A stretch of 64,000 nucleotides of DNA from Echria macrotheca (Eukaryota; Ascomycota; Sordariomycetes; Sordariales; Schizotheciaceae), in assembly GCA_030411725.1 (NCBI GenBank), contig MU839827.1:4223027-4287026 (forward strand), in the 5' to 3' direction. Both the position numbers and the translations under genes were made by a program. Positions within the stretch are counted from its first letter, which is position 1, and each line of letters begins with the position of its first letter. Below are positions 34,165-45,072 of the stretch, piece by piece. The notes under the pieces are model-generated. The model saw only the letters and a program-made list of their open reading frames with translations, was not told the origin of the DNA and searched no databases.

Positions 34165-34603
34165 CCGTCGTCATCCTCGCGGGGTAATTGAGATGAGCGG
34201 CGAATGGTCCGGCATGACTCGGTGTCAAAGGTCGCGATGCATGACAGTCGGGGCGTTGTTGGGAATGAACTAGTGGTGGTGGAGGGCTGTCATGATGAGA
34301 TTCACATCAGAACCCGACGGGCAGAATCCGAAAGCGACGACCCATTCGACAGCAAAGTGCCTGGATGCAAGACCCCCGAGCCAGGCCTCAGTCGATCAGC
34401 TGAAAGGGTCTGGGAGAAGATGAAGGGAGTGCATAGGCCATGGCGTTACAAACAAGACGGTATAAGAGGACGACTTTGATGGGGATTTTACTTCGAGGAC
34501 CGGTCCAACAGGCATATACTGCACATCCTGTCCAGTCGGGAACAGACCGGTTGTATATATTGTCTGTTCAGCATCTGAATTTATTAATTCACTTCTGCAA
34601 GCA
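34165..34603. other. Convergent 3' spacer
   Basis: Between the 3' ends of the small membrane protein gene and the unrecognised minus-strand gene. It contains a TGTATATA (Pumilio-type) motif at about 34552, which would fall in a 3' UTR if the upstream transcript reaches it. Confidence 0.4.
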
Positions 34604-36328
34604 TCATCGTGTGCTGGTTGTTTGTCGATCAGACGACCCGCCCAGACTATCGTCTCCCGAGGCATCCTCGATCAAATAATAGCCGCCCTTTCCGTCTGCC
34701 CAGAAGTAGTCCGCTTCAGTGTCTGATGAGTCCACAGGTGGGTCGGTCTCAGCGGCGATGGAATGTTGTTGTCCAAACGTGTTGTATATCTCAGGAAGGA
34801 CCATTTGGAGATTCTCGTCGGCCAAGTACACGGCGCTCGCTGTTTCTAGCTGACCATCCAAGTACAGAGAGTCGCCCCGTTCGACATCGGTCTCTTCCAG
34901 CCCCAGAATTTCGCCGCCGGCTGGAAAATACTCAAGGCCCAAGTTGCCGATATCCGCATGCTCCGGGTCCCAAAGGTCAAACTCCTGGTTCCATACTTCT
35001 CTCGGCGCCTCCGAGTCGTCGAAGAACGCAGGGTATCGATAATCAAGCTCTTCGGGAAATTCGACAGGTTGGTAGCTCTCGTGCTCAGCAAAATCCTCTT
35101 CGATGCTATAATGATGATAACCCAACTCGTCCCCGCAAAAAGTGTCATCTGGCGGGCTGACCTGTGACGTCTCGACCGATTCCACGGCTTCTGTCTTGCG
35201 GTTTCCGGCCTTTTGCATCGGGCTTGCTCGGATGCGAGTTTGACAAAGCAACCATAGTCGTTTCCTAGCCTCGTTCTGGATATCGTCTCCAACGCCACAC
35301 GGCTCGTACCGATTTGCGCTTTCCATCCCAAGCCTGGCGACCTTCTCGCGTAGCGTGGCAGACCTAGCGTGTGCCAGACGGGACATCCCTCTGGCCAGTA
35401 CGGGAATGACTTGTGCATGCACTGCCATGGACTGGATACATCAGCGGCTGTGGTGGTCGGAAGTTGGTACCTACCTGCAGATAAGGCAGATTCCAAACTG
35501 CCGGAGCGATGTCAACCAAGGACGGAAACGCTTTCCCCCGCGACGTTCGAACGCCTGGTGTTCCACCCCGCACCCCAATTAGTCTCCGGAGACCGGCATC
35601 GAGTAGGCAAACGAGGTCGTGTTCTGAAGTGTCGAGATTTGGCCCAGGGTCTATCGGTATCGAGGCGTCCAGGGCATCCAGAAATCTTTTTGTTGGCCTC
35701 GGGTTACACCTCAGCGAATAGGTGTGGGCCCGAGAAGCAGGAGTGCCGGACGCATTGAGCTCAGGACGCGTTTGGTCTGAAGGTCCACTGATGCCAGACC
35801 TGACTGGTATACTAAACTCAACCTGTAGCCCCTGAAACTGAGCAACGGGGACCTCGCCTGCAACGATGGCGCTCGACGACAAGTCCGGATGATGCAGAAA
35901 GTAAGAAGCGCGCATAGCATCGCAAGCCGCCGTGGGAGAGTAGTCTGACTTGAGTTCCAGCCCGAGATCATTCCAGACCTGACCACCATATCAGTGGATT
36001 GATACAGCCGGTACCGGGAGAGACATACACGGCACTCGCTGGCCTGGTGGACGATCTTCAACGCCGGGCCGGCATCCAAACCATCGGGAAGTCGCGCCAA
36101 GAAGCCAATCCGGCACACACCAGCCTTGGAGACCCAGATGTCTCCGGCCCGCGAGGCAGTGCAGAGCTCGACTGCCGTGTTTTCGCGTGACCAGCGCGGC
36201 GGGAGGGTGACAGAAAAGGAACTCGACAGCACCAAGGACACGGCCGAGCGTGTCGAGGTAACCTTGACGCTCCCCAGGTCGATGGCAACCGTTGTCATTG
36301 GGAAGCAGAGAGGCGCAAAACCATGCAA
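34604..36328 (-). CDS. Unrecognised gene, three exons, acidic C-terminus
   Basis: Exons 36328-36029, 35978-35475 and 35431-34604, with introns of 50 and 43 nt (GTATGT and GTAGGT donors); all junctions keep frame, giving 543 aa. A second Met at 36298 (MTTVAIDLGSVKV) may be the true start. The N-terminal ~180 residues alternate hydrophobic strands (VSLVLSSSFSVTL, IWVSKAGVCRIGFL, GLQVEFSIPV), suggesting a beta-rich, possibly PH-like domain. The middle has RHDLVCLLDAG-like helical pieces around SEHDLVCLLDAGLRRLIGV. The last ~200 residues are strongly acidic with many Glu, Asp and aromatic residues and look disordered. I cannot name a family. Three frame-keeping exons with good splice sites support a real gene. 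Confidence 0.7.
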
Positions 36329-36858
36329 TGATCAACAACATACAAATCCCATCGAGATGTGGCATCTAAATCCAATCCACCAGGATGCAAATTTGCTTCT
36401 TGCGCTACCCATAGGAACGGCAGGAGCGTTGCGACTCTTTCCCAGTCTGACAACGGCGGAGACATATCTCCACACAAGCTCGTCTTATGTACTAGCTAGA
36501 AGTACACCACAGCACGGATGAAGTATCCATAGAAAGTATTTCCCCAGAAAGCACTATTCCGTAGTATCTCGAGATTCGAAAGGACCCAGTTGACGTCGCA
36601 ATATCCTCGGAGGATGCCGTTAGGATACGAGGGTGAACACTAGTATATAGCCACCAACCAATCAGGAACATTCGGCTCCGTACGCCACGACAATAGGTAT
36701 CCAGGGGTGTAATCCTTCGATCCCTATGCAACATACGCTCGCAGATAATGCTGACCATCGCGACAAGTATATAGTCGAGAGCTTCCCATGTAGCTGACTT
36801 GCAACATCGGACAAAGACAATTCTCACCAAAAGAATGACTCGAGACTTCTAATGGAAA
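36329..36858. promoter_or_regulatory. Divergent intergenic region, unrecognised gene / P450
   Basis: About 530 bp between opposite start codons; no clear motif or coding frame. Confidence 0.4.
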
Positions 36859-38532
36859 ATGGCGTCCATACCACCCCTGGTCGCCTCCCTTCTTGACACC
36901 ATCACCACCTCCCCAGCCAGCTCTCGCACTATCCTCCTCCTCCTCATCCTCCCCCTGACCTTCCTCCTCCTCCGCTGGCTCTCCTCGTCAAACCATGACC
37001 CCAATGAACCGCCCCTCATCAAGCCCACGATCCCCATCATCGGCCACATCATCTCCTTTTTCCGCCACGGCCTAGACTTCCACGCGCGCCTGTACGCCCA
37101 GAACCCCCTGCCCATCTCGACCGTCTCTCTAGGAGGCAAGAAGACCTACATAGTCACCTCGCCGGCCCTAGTCCACGCGGCCCAGCGCAACCCCCAACTC
37201 AACTACGAAATCTTCGCCATCGAGTTCGCCCAAGGCCTGCTGGGCGTATCCTCGGCCGAATTCTCCGTGATCCCCGGTCTAATCCACGAATTCTTCACCG
37301 GCATATCCGCCGGAATGGCAGGCGACGGCCTCCGAACCATGAACGCGCGCGCGCTGTCCTACCTCTCCGCCGTCCTCAACACCTCTTCTTCTCCCTCAAT
37401 ACCACCCCCCTCCGCCTCCCACCTCACATTCTCCTTCCCCCCCGAAATCCCCAACCTCTGGCTCTGGTCCCGCGCGGCAGTAACCCACATCGCAACCGAA
37501 GCCCTCTACGGGCCACCCAACCCCTTCCGCGACCCGTCCCTAGCAGCCGACCTCTGGACCTACGACGACGCCTCCTTCCTCCTCGTCCTCAACCTCCTCC
37601 CCAACCTCCTCGCGCGCCGCGCCGTCGCCGCCCGCGCGCGCGTCCAAGCCGCCATGGGCGCCTACTACGCGGCGAACCACGACCAGGACCCCTCCGTCGC
37701 GGCCCAGGTGGTCCAGAACCGCGGCCGCATCCTGCGCAACGCCGGCGGTCTGTCCGGCTTCGACGCCGGCAGATTCGACCTGACGATGCCGCAGGTCGGC
37801 GTGATCAACGCGGCCCCGACGCTCTTCTGGATGCTGGTGCACGTCTTCGCCTGCCCCAAACTGTTCGCCCGTCTGCGCGCGGAGCTCGAACCACTCGTAC
37901 AGCTCTCCGAGGACAACAACACGGCGAAGCTCAACGCGTCCGCCCTCTCGGAGAAACAAACCCCGCTCCTCCACAGCGTCTGGCTTGAGACCCTCCGCTG
38001 GGCCGGCCGTCCCCTCTCGGTCCGGCGCGTGATGGAGGACACCACCATCTCCGACGGGACCACCGGCACCACCTACACGCTCAAAAGGGGGAGCGACGTG
38101 CACATGCCCGCCGCCGTGACGCACATGCTCCCCTCGGTATGGGGTGATTCCCCCCACGAATTCCGGGGCGACCGCTTTCTTCACTTGAACACATCATCCC
38201 AGAAACAAAACCCCGAAACCGAAAAGCAAAGACGCCAAGCATTTTTCCCCTTTGGCGGGGGGAGACATCTCTGTCCGGGACGAAACTTTGCCTACGTAGA
38301 AATCATGACGGTCGTCGCCGTGTTCGTGGTCGGGTTCGAGGTTAGCGGGTTGGAGGACGAGAAGAACGACGGGGGAAGGAAGAGGGAGATAAAAATACCG
38401 AAGAGGGCGTGGCAGAGTCCGTTGAAGGGCGTCTTTGCCCCCGCCGCGGACGCGGACAAGGGGGATATTGTTGGTGTAAGGGTCGAGAGGAGGAAGGGGT
38501 GGGAGGATGTCGAGTGGGAGTTTGTTGTATAA
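36859..38532 (+). CDS. Cytochrome P450 (CYP7/CYP8-like)
   Basis: A single exon of 557 aa. An N-terminal membrane anchor (TILLLLILPLTFLLLRWL, about 23-41) is followed by a Pro-rich hinge (PTIPIIGHIISF). The K-helix ExxR is ETLR (Glu377, Arg380), then RPLSVRRVMED. The heme-binding loop is FPFGGGRHLCPGRNFA with the thiolate ligand Cys472. A typical I-helix AGxxT is not seen: the matching region reads GVINAAPTLFWML, which resembles CYP7/CYP8-type sterol hydroxylases and prostacyclin synthase-like enzymes in lacking the acid-Thr pair. The protein is expected at the ER with the catalytic domain in the cytosol. Substrate unknown; no biosynthetic cluster surrounds it. Confidence 0.93.
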   Translation: MASIPPLVASLLDTITTSPASSRTILLLLILPLTFLLLRWLSSSNHDPNEPPLIKPTIPIIGHIISFFRHGLDFHARLYAQNPLPISTVSLGGKKTYIVTSPALVHAAQRNPQLNYEIFAIEFAQGLLGVSSAEFSVIPGLIHEFFTGISAGMAGDGLRTMNARALSYLSAVLNTSSSPSIPPPSASHLTFSFPPEIPNLWLWSRAAVTHIATEALYGPPNPFRDPSLAADLWTYDDASFLLVLNLLPNLLARRAVAARARVQAAMGAYYAANHDQDPSVAAQVVQNRGRILRNAGGLSGFDAGRFDLTMPQVGVINAAPTLFWMLVHVFACPKLFARLRAELEPLVQLSEDNNTAKLNASALSEKQTPLLHSVWLETLRWAGRPLSVRRVMEDTTISDGTTGTTYTLKRGSDVHMPAAVTHMLPSVWGDSPHEFRGDRFLHLNTSSQKQNPETEKQRRQAFFPFGGGRHLCPGRNFAYVEIMTVVAVFVVGFEVSGLEDEKNDGGRKREIKIPKRAWQSPLKGVFAPAADADKGDIVGVRVERRKGWEDVEWEFVV

Positions 38533-38993
38533 GATATATATATATATATAGATACCTATACAATGTCTTCTAAGAATGATAGTAGTGTATGAGAGGGTTT
38601 ACGAGACAAGGTACCCGGAGATTTGTGCGTGTGTGGGTAAAAATAGGCGCAGCGACATCTTGTTTGTTGATTTTGTTGTGTATTTTCAGGGGGTGAAGAG
38701 AGGGGCAGATATTTCTGCTGTGGTCAGAGTATTCTACAAGCAACCAAGCAGTCCTCCCAAACATTCGAAACCTCACATAAGCTCATCAGCCAGCCAAACA
38801 AGATAATACAAGTGACAAATTGTCAATTCACTAATTCTACGGCAGAATACCTCCGACCCTTGGCTATCTAGCTGAGGGTGCTTGGAACACCTAGCAGGAT
38901 GCAAACCACCTCTCTCGCCATCATGCAACCCTTGTTGTGTGTTCCCAAAAAGACAATATGCCACCCACCCGATTCTCTCTTTTTCTTTCTTCT

Positions 38994-39053
<60 letters not shown>

Positions 39054-39689
39054 GAATCCCCATTTTGATTTGTCTGTTTCGGCACTCTTCCTCTCTCCTC
39101 TAGCAAGGAGGAGAAAGAAAATCGAATCCAGACTGGACGCCCCGGAATTTTGTATACTATGTGTCAATACTGTCTCTCAGCTCATCCATTTTTTCTGGTC
39201 AATCATCAACTTCAGAAAGAGTTGAGGATCATGCACAAGGAAATCAACCATCTCGTCCGCATCTCTATAATGAGCAAACCCACGGATGAGAAAACGCCAT
39301 GGGCAGATGCAGAGAATGTTCCCAGGAAACCTCCCGTTGTTTTGCGAGAGTAAGGGAATGAAAACAGAATTCCGCCCAAGTTTATCACCGTAATGTGGAG
39401 CACCGACAAAAAAGAAATGGTAGGATAGAAAACTTTGCTTTTCAAGAACCAGCCTTGTGACCACAGTGATGTGGTACTAAACTAGCCCGGCCGCAAAGTC
39501 TTCGCTCCCTACCGAGTTGAACAAAAAAATCACAGAAACCAGCCCATGTCTATAACGAGTTGAGAATGTTGCCAGACTGAAAGGCTGGCAGTCCAAGATC
39601 TCTAAAGAGCTCTTGTCCAACCTCCTTGTATCGACAGAAGATCTCCCGACCAAATGGTGGCATAGCTGCTTGTGAGAACCGCTCGGCGA
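38533..39689. other. Convergent spacer with a long (TC)n microsatellite
   Basis: About 1.15 kb between P450 and Nudix gene 3' ends. A TA-rich repeat follows the P450 stop (about 38535-38550), and a (TC)n tract lies at 39001-39051. No coding frame; the open frames across the repeat are artefacts. Confidence 0.6.
39001..39051. repeat. (TC)25 microsatellite
   Basis: Twenty-five uninterrupted TC units plus one T, preceded by a C run. This is the longest simple repeat in the window. Confidence 0.97.
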
Positions 39690-40256
39690 CTACCTCTTCA
39701 TGGTCGACCGCTCCAGCGCCAACTGCAGCTCCGGCCGTGACTTGAGGTGCTCGTGGGCCTCGTCGTACGTGAACCAGCCCCGCTCACGCTTCTCCATCTC
39801 GGGCCACTCGTCTTCCTGGCTGAGCACCGTGGCCTCGTAGAAACGGTATAGCGAGCGTTCCTTGTTGGAGTGCTTCGGCGGGCGAGAGTCCTTAATCTCG
39901 CCCAGGTCGTAGTCAATCTGTACTGAGATGCCTGCTTCCTCCCACGCCTCGCGGGCCGCCGCCTCGGTGCATTCTTCGTCGATCTCCCAACCGCCCTTGG
40001 GCAGGACCCATCCCTTTCGCCGCGTCGACTGGATCAGCATAACGACTGTTTTGTCCTCGTTGAGCGGCACGATCCCGGCGACTAGACGTTCGCCTTTCGA
40101 GTTGTACCCTAGCAAAAGTGACGTCAGTTTAACCGGCTCGACAGCAACCTTTTAACAACCGCGCCACAACACTGGCCGAAGAAAAAAGCTCTTACGTTGT
40201 TTCGTCCGCCCAGTGCGCGACTCCATCGTTCGATTGGCACTGCCGCTTGCCGCCAT
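39690..40256 (-). CDS. aps1: Nudix hydrolase, Aps1/DIPP type
   Basis: Two exons, 40256-40196 and 40108-39690, with an 87-nt intron (GTAAGA donor, CTAG acceptor); 159 aa. The start (MAASGSANRTMESRTGRTKQ) joins to RYNSKGERLVAGIV, matching the fission-yeast Aps1 layout SRxGRxxQRY. The Nudix box runs from Gly59 to Ile81, with Glu65, Arg73-Glu74 and Glu77-Glu78 all present. The RRKGWVLPKGGWE stretch is characteristic of diphosphoinositol polyphosphate phosphohydrolases. The likely reaction is hydrolysis of diphosphoinositol polyphosphates and diadenosine polyphosphates, affecting inositol pyrophosphate signalling and phosphate sensing. Substrate preference is inferred from family. Confidence 0.95.
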
Positions 40257-43060
40257 GGCGTCGGGGATTACGTCCAGCAATCCGCGAGCTTGCCAAGGAT
40301 GTCGTGGAGGGGCTAGACCCAAGGCCTGGCGAGAGCAAAGACGCTGGGGTGGAAGGGGCACGTGCCGCCTGTTGGATGAGCCAGCAAGCGTCTTACGACG
40401 AGAGCAGACGCGCTATGGAGAAAGATCTCGGGGACCGCAGACTACGGTTTCGACATGGTCGAGGCAAGACCGTGGGAAGTGTGTGTGTGTGTTTGTGGGT
40501 GTCGAGCGAGTGTGGAGTGATGGCGCTGCTCGGGCAGAATGCACAAGAGACGCGAGACGACGCAGAACTCGAGAGAGAACGGGGTTGTCGGTCAAATCTG
40601 CACGGGACTGCTTCTTCACGAGCAAGGAGCGAGGACGAGGAAGGTGCGAGGGTTGGGGCCAGCCTCTGCGGGTTCGGGTTGCCGTCGACACACCAGCCTC
40701 TGTGTGGCGCTGGAAGCTTCGGAAACGAACTGGATCGAAACCACCGACGGACAAACGGCTTGTCAAAATAGCGTTGGGGTTGCAGAAAGCAGGAACCGGC
40801 GTGGGAAGCGCGAGGCAGAAGTTTTTTGACAGGCTGCGAGGGGCCCTCGTGCGGTCTGCGGATGTCGTGGTTTTGCGGCCGGCACAGGGCAGGAAAGACA
40901 ACCACACCACAAAGCTGCAAACGGAAACGGCGACAGCACGGTAACGACAAGTGCTACGTGGGCAGGCAGGCGTGCAGACGGTGAGCGAAGTGCATCAGCC
41001 CCCCGACGAGGATGCGGTAGCCGACGAGGTGGTCGCGGTGGTTGTGGTGGTGGTGGCAGAGGGTGCAGCAGAGGAGGGAGCCCTGCTGGTGGGCAGACCG
41101 TTGAGCGTCTCTCGGGCCATAGCAGAATGGAGGGGCAGGACCCGGGGAATTTAGAGTTGGTCTTTATACTAGATACATGGGCTGGGTGGAAAAAAATCGA
41201 CGCGGGTCCAGGTTCGCTGCCAGAACCGGAGCCATTGAGGCGACGAAGCTAGCTAGCTCCCTGCAATCCGCACCCTGTGTCTTGTGCGTGTGTGCGAGAG
41301 AGAGTGTGGTGTGCAAAGGGTGGAAAGAAGAAAGTGTGTGTGCCGTCTGGACAGGGGTGAGCTTCCTCGTCCAACAGCAAGAGGTTGTCGCTCTGTTTCC
41401 CCACATGATGGCCATGCTGGAAGAGAAAAAAGGGAAAGATTTTTTGGCTTCCCAAATTTTTCCTTGGCTGCCACTTTACGCGGTACCGGCTGGCCAGACG
41501 CGGACGTCCAGAGGAGCCCAGCACACGGAGCAGACACGAAAATTAGCGACAGGGGGGGCCGAACCTTGAGCTGAACTGGCGCCCCGGATTGGCGAATCCA
41601 GCCTGCTGTGTGGTGAGATGTCGTCGGCCTTCTGCATTTCACATCCAGACGGTATCGAGTACCTCTGCCGCGCGTGGGGTTGACGCTGCGAGCCGGCCAC
41701 CATCTGCGAGCTGGTTGTAGCTCGACGATATGCACTAACAGATGTCCCGCGTTCCTGAATCTTCCGTGTCCGGCCATTCCACAATGTCGACGTCACAGCC
41801 CACAGGCTCGAGATGGCGCGGATGCGTCCGACAGCAACGAGCACAAACTACGCTTCTGGGCATAACCTAGGCGTCTCTGGCTGCCCCGGCGTACGACGCA
41901 GCGGGCAGCAAGCAGCGGCGGTCGAGACAAGGGCTCGCTGCTGTCCCACGTCCTGACTGTCAGCAGCAATATCGGGCGGCGTCAAATAGGGCGACATCAA
42001 AGCATCCAGAATCGGGCCTGTGTGTGTAACGCTCCATGTTTGCCGTGCCAGGCCGACCCTGACTGGGGGGAAGCTTCGGGAGTTGATGCTGCCATGTTAG
42101 TGGCACGTCAACCGCCCAGATTCCGCTACTTATTCCCCGGAGATCGAGGCAGCAGCCCATCCGTGATCGCCCTGGTGCCATGTTCACGGTACATGTCCCG
42201 GCCGGAGGGTGAAGTCGGAGCATTGGGACGGAGGGGGGAACTCTCGAGGATTACCTAAGCGGGCCGCCCTAGCCTCTCGGACGGAAGTTCGAACCCCTCA
42301 ACCCCTCTGTCCTGCTGTGGTGGTGGGAAGGTGGGGGACGGCGCCTGCTGCTGGGAGCGAACTAGGTAACTACTGCTTGGACACTTCTTCCACCCAACAG
42401 CTACCACCTGGAAACCCGGTAATACTGCATCGCCGGCCGCATGCTGCGACGACAGTCTTGTTCCCCTATTTGGACCACGGCTGCGCATCCGACCGCTCAA
42501 CCTCACCCATCGCTCGCTCTCGACTGGTCCGCCTCGGCTTCGTGGCCCAGCTGCCCTGCCGCTCGCCCCTGGCAGCACACACCGCCGTCTTCCCAATCCT
42601 CCCCTCGCGCGTCTCGTCGGTCTGGACATCGAGAAGCTGGCGACCACGTCACGCGCAAGCCCGCCTTTTCCGGACTAAGCTGGGCATAACACCCCGCTGC
42701 CAGTGCCGCTTCGGTCCCCGGTCTCAAGCGCTTGCTCGTCGGCCCCTCCGCTTCCGGGCCTGGAGCTCCGCATTTTCGCTTGCAGCCCTGCTTCTCCGTG
42801 CCCCCGATTCCGGCCCTCAACTGCCGCCTTGTGCTCGGGATCGCCTCGGCACCCAGCACCCAGCCGCGCTGCACAACCCTCTCCCGGGTGCGTTGGCTCT
42901 CTCTCTCCCAGCAGCGGCACCGCTCCCGTGGATCGAGGCGGCCGCTCGCGGCTCCCGGCGTCGAGCGTCGTTAGACAAGGCACGGCGGTCGTCGGCAGGC
43001 TGCTTGCTGGTGCTGCATGTTAGTTGGCCTGGCCCCCAACGCTGTTAGTGGAAGGCTGCC
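40257..43060. promoter_or_regulatory. 2.8-kb divergent spacer, Nudix gene / ATE1
   Basis: No convincing gene. Open frames here are Arg/Ser/Pro-rich and conflict between strands. An ATG at 43017 opens an out-of-frame uORF that would overlap the ATE1 start if the transcript begins upstream of it. Confidence 0.5.
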
Positions 43061-45072
43061 ATGGACGAGGTCACCCAGACCCCTGGCTCCGACGGGGCAC
43101 CATTCTCCCATATCTTCCCAATCGGTACGTTTGCACCACGGCTTGCTCTCACCCAACCATCCCGACCATGTGCGGCATTGTCACGCTGCCGTTGGCTGTT
43201 GACCGGCTCCACACGATCGGTACCCAGCACCTGCGCCAAGCGGCGTCACTGCCTGCGATCTGTGTCTAAGTCGACGTTTCCTGGTATCCCGCGCCGGCCA
43301 GCTTCGAGAATATTTTTCTTCTGTCAGAGAATCCATTCTGATGGCCTCTCGGCCTCTGAAAAGGAATCTGCACTTTCCTGCTAGATTACGTTTCGTGATC
43401 GCGTGCCCCGCTGGGATTTCAGCTGCAGACCATCACCATGCTTGCCGTCGAGGCTTCTCCGCGCCGGCATCTCGATGTCCTTTTGTGTACACCCCTGATG
43501 CACCCACCGTCCATCCCAGGCATCACACAAGGCTAACAACCGGCTCCAATAGGATATAGCTGCTCGTCCGACTGTGGTTACTGTCGTAACTCTCCTAGTG
43601 GTCAGTCTCGAAAACGTGAACGTCTTTCCTTCTTCTTCACCCGGTTCCTCAACCCCCCCGCAAAATCTCCGAGAGCTGTCAGTCTCTGCAGTAGTCTCCC
43701 CCAGTGTCGCCGCCTTGCATCCCATCACCCTGGCCTTCCAGGTGCATGCTTCGGCACAGGGGTCTCGTGACGGAGCACCCACACGGGCGAAATCGTTGCT
43801 AACCCGCCTGCAGGATACTCTTACTATGCCGTGGCCACGTCTCTGACGCCAGACTTCTACCAGCACCTCGTGGACCGGTGCTGGAGACGGTCCGGCACGC
43901 TCCTCTACCGCCCAAACCAGAAGAACTCATGCTGCCCCCACTACACGCTACGTCTCGACTCAGCAAAGTTTAGACCCACAAAGGATCAACGACAGGCCAT
44001 CAACCGCTTTAACAAGTATGTCCTGGGCGACGCCTACAGCAAGGAACTGGCCCGCATGAACCCTCGGTCCCGCGAAGAGGCTCGGAAGCGAGACAATGAG
44101 TTCGACCTGGTGGCAAGGATCGCCGAATCCGAGCTCCGGTCCCTCCGGACGCCACCCACGCCTGCGCACGAGTTCGTCGTGACGTTGGAGCCGGATACGT
44201 TCACCGAGGAAAAGTACGATGTGTTTGAGAATTACCAACGTCTCGTACATCGCGAGCCCCCAGAAAAGATTTCGAGGGTGGGCTTCAAGCGCTTTCTCTG
44301 CAAGTCCCCTTTGACTCGGGGAAGTCTGGCAGGGCCCGGTGGCAAGGAGCGCCAGCTAGGCTCCTTTCACCAGTGCTATCGCCTAGATGGGAAGCTGGTC
44401 GCCGTAGGGGTCCTCGACCTACTTCCTGACTGCGTTAGTGCTGTCTACTTTTTCTATCATGAGTCGATCCGCAACCACAACCCCGGCAAGCTCGGCGCGC
44501 TGAGAGAGATTGCTCTGGCTCTTGATGCCGGGTATCGATGGTGGTACTCTGGTTTCTACATCCACAGCTGCCCCAAGATGAAGTACAAGGTGGACTATTC
44601 GCCTCAATATGTCCTTGACCCCGAGACGCTGGAGTGGGACCTGCTTGACAAAGAAGCCTTGGCCATCTTTGACAGGCAGGCCTATGTCAGCTTGTCAAGG
44701 GAGCGACGGCGAGGCGGCGGCCAGAGTGAGACTATGGACGGAACGGCCGAGTCGGCCGGAGAAGGACCCGAGTCAAAGGACGATGACGCGGCACAAGAGG
44801 GAGGCGATGAGGACTCGTTTCTCTTTCACAGCAACATGCCCGGCATTTTGTCTCTGGATGAGATGGAGCAGGTCGATATGGATAACCTACTGCTGCGGTC
44901 CGACTACAAGCAGGAGCACTTTCTAGCTTCCCAGCTCGGCATTTGGGAGAATGAGAGCATCGCAGACTACGGGACCCTCAAGGCGAGGATTGCCGAGTTG
45001 GTGGCGGCGATTGGGCCCGACCTGATGAACGACTATTGCGTCGACTTTCGGCGTAGGGAGAACAGCCTGTAG
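43061..45072 (+). CDS. ATE1: Arginyl-tRNA--protein transferase (ATE1)
   Basis: Three exons, 43061-43124, 43553-43600 and 43814-45072, with introns of 428 and 213 nt (both acceptors preceded by CTAAC); 456 aa. Exon 1 gives MDEVTQTPGSDGAPFSHIFPI; the 48-nt exon 2 gives GYSCSSDCGYCRNSPS; exon 3 starts GYSYYAVATSLTP. Exon 2 supplies the CGYC pair (Cys29, Cys32), which with the CC pair (Cys77-Cys78, NSCCPHY) forms the Cys set that binds an Fe-S cluster in yeast Ate1. The C-terminal transferase domain includes FHQCYRLDGKLVAVGVLDLL and YWHSCPKM-like YIHSCPKMKYK. ATE1 adds Arg to N-terminal Asp/Glu for N-degron degradation. A gene finder starting at 43831 (GTG) would lose the whole Cys motif. Confidence 0.96.

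Noticed and set aside
36859..38532. P450 as part of a secondary-metabolite cluster
   Set aside because: Neighbours are a mitochondrial ribosomal protein, an unrecognised gene and a Nudix hydrolase; no synthase or transporter is nearby.
43831..45072. ATE1 starting at the GTG at 43831
   Set aside because: Two upstream exons add the conserved GYSCSSDCGYC segment and an ATG, so 43831 is inside exon 3.
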